Source of the DNA: CAVSWN01 sp046728115
GTDB lineage: Bacteria; Acidobacteriota; Vicinamibacteria; Vicinamibacterales; CAVVIG01
NCBI GenBank assembly: GCA_046728115.1
Contig: JBKPDW010000440.1
Coordinates: forward strand, 1-16,898
DNA: 16,898 nucleotides
Direction of reading: 5' to 3'
Shown here: positions 15,865 through 16,898 of the stretch, in pieces
Position numbering within the stretch: the first letter of the stretch is position 1
Layout: every line of letters starts with the position of its first letter
The notes under the pieces: generated by a model
The model's input: only the letters and a program-made list of their open reading frames with translations
Told to the model about the DNA's origin: nothing
Database searches by the model: none
Position numbers and translations under genes: made by a program

Positions 15865-15965
15865 TGGGCTGCACTGCGGCGCCGGAATTCGCATGCGGCA
15901 GTCTTCGAATCGCCGTAAGAAGAGGCGGGTTGGTGTTCCGGCACGTACCGGAGAGGTGGACCAGT

Positions 15966-16898
15966 ATGACAAGCAAGAATCGATTGAGCGACTGCGGTGT
16001 CTCGCGTCGCGACATGATCCGAATCGGCGCTGGCGGCCTCGGATTCAGCCTCTTCGGCGGCATCGGGCCGGTGCCGTATGTCTTGAGCCAGGCGAGCCAG
16101 ACGGCTGCGGCCACGTCGTCGGGCAAGATCCTGGTGGTCTTCGAGTGGTTCGGCGGCAACGACGGACTGAACACGATCGTGCCCTACGGCGACCCGATGT
16201 ACTACAAGCATCGGCCGACAATCGGCATCAAGGAAAAAGACCTGCTGAAGATCGACGCGCATTTCGGCTGGCACAAGTCGATGGGCGGCATGAAGAACCT
16301 GTACGACGAGGGGAAGGTCGCGATTGTGCAGGGGGTGGGCTACGACCAGCCGTCGTTCTCGCATTTCACCTCGATCTCGTTCTGGCACACGGCGTCCCCA
16401 AACAGCGGCAACGAGTACGGCTGGATTGGGCGCACCGCATCGGCGCTGGATCCGGCCGGGGCGCGCCCGAACATGATCGTGAACATCTCTGACAGCCAGA
16501 CCCTGGCAGTGAAAGGTGAAAATCACGTACCGCTGGTGTTCATCGACCCCACGAAATTTCAGCGCGGCGTGTTTGCGCAAGAGAAGGCAGCGCTGGACGT
16601 GCTGGGCTCGGAGCGAGTCCCAGTTAGCGACGCACACAAGTACGTGCTGGAAGTCACCAGGAGTGCGGCGCAGGCCTCCGAGGTGGTGCGTGCCGCGTGG
16701 AGCAGTTACAAAGGCAAGGACAACCCGGATTTGCGGTTGCTCGACCTGGACAAAGTGGCGGCCCTCATCGAAGCGGGCTTCCCGACAAAGCTGTACTACG
16801 TGCCGCTGCGCAACAGCCTGTTCGACACGCACGTGAACCAGGCTGCTCCGCACGATCGACAGTTGGAGTACTGCTCGGACGCCATCGCAGGCTTCTTC
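15966..16898 (+). CDS. DUF1501 family protein, Tat-exported, 3' end missing
   Basis: The frame opens at ATG 15966 and remains open through the last base, giving 311 residues of a longer protein. A twin-arginine signal stands at the start (SRRDMIRIG, Arg14-Arg15, then a hydrophobic GAGGLGFSLFGGIG stretch), so the product is probably exported folded. The body has the marks of the DUF1501/alkaline-phosphatase-like superfamily: KILVVFEWFGGNDGLNTIVPYGD (from 54), VAIVQGVGYDQPSFSHF (from 118) and a SLFDTHVNQ segment near the visible end. Family members usually exceed 400 residues, so at least a quarter is missing. A GGAGAGG stretch lies about nine bases before the start. DUF1501 genes are often next to DUF1800 genes; none is seen on the left, so it would have to lie beyond the right edge. 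Biochemical role unknown. Confidence 0.88.
   Translation, partial: MTSKNRLSDCGVSRRDMIRIGAGGLGFSLFGGIGPVPYVLSQASQTAAATSSGKILVVFEWFGGNDGLNTIVPYGDPMYYKHRPTIGIKEKDLLKIDAHFGWHKSMGGMKNLYDEGKVAIVQGVGYDQPSFSHFTSISFWHTASPNSGNEYGWIGRTASALDPAGARPNMIVNISDSQTLAVKGENHVPLVFIDPTKFQRGVFAQEKAALDVLGSERVPVSDAHKYVLEVTRSAAQASEVVRAAWSSYKGKDNPDLRLLDLDKVAALIEAGFPTKLYYVPLRNSLFDTHVNQAAPHDRQLEYCSDAIAGFF

Noticed and set aside
15776..16174. N-terminal extension of the amidohydrolase frame
   Set aside because: The extension lacks family similarity and overlaps the divergent DUF1501 gene; the internal ATG has GGAGG and begins a signal peptide.
13829..16492. Open plus-strand frame of 887 codons across the nitrilase, amidohydrolase and DUF1501 starts
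   Set aside because: It runs antisense or out of frame over three genes with intact motifs and has no family signature.

Overview
The window reads as a piece of a GC-rich Gram-negative chromosome, most likely an Acidobacteriota member of the Vicinamibacteria type. That placement is inferred from gene content: an Oar-like TonB-dependent receptor with an N-terminal carboxypeptidase-regulatory-like domain, a Tat-exported DUF1501 protein, an exported amidohydrolase and a very large single-chain 2-oxoacid oxidoreductase. No rRNA or marker gene is present to confirm it.

Layout. Bases 1-4650 (+) hold the 3' part of a giant pyruvate:ferredoxin-oxidoreductase-like enzyme, followed by an osmC peroxidase gene (4775-5197, +). 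A 920-bp stretch without a credible protein gene (5198-6117) separates these from a run of five minus-strand genes. In transcription order those are: an exported amidohydrolase (15775-14027), a nitrilase (14022-13030) starting 4 bases after it, a membrane protein with an embedded spermidine-synthase-like SAM-binding domain (12968-10737), the TonB-dependent receptor (10550-6660, with its own candidate promoter), and a small exported beta-rich protein (6600-6118). A DUF1501 gene starts divergently from the amidohydrolase at 15966 and runs off the right edge.

The most interesting part is the 920-bp gap. It contains two long imperfect hairpins, 5348-5588 (best read on the minus strand) and 5788-6043 (best read on the plus strand). 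They are diverged copies of one element: the same 11-bp internal stem closing a domain of exactly 70 nt, the same asymmetric internal loop (16 nt against 2-3 nt), and outer stems of about 38 and 44 pairs. At least four stem positions differ between the copies by paired, compensatory changes, and the outer stem of the right copy contains four G-U pairs on the plus strand. This looks like a structured RNA (or a mobile palindrome kept by DNA-level correction) present as a divergent pair between convergent genes. I do not recognise it as a known family.

How the genes may work together. The oxidoreductase and OsmC fit a redox/central carbon neighbourhood, with thiol peroxidase protection beside an oxygen-sensitive Fe-S enzyme (inference). 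The amidohydrolase-nitrilase pair is translationally close and suggests linked hydrolysis of a C-N compound. The receptor and the small secreted protein are 59 bases apart and probably co-transcribed as an envelope unit. Long antisense open frames in the window are by-products of high-GC codon use and are not annotated.
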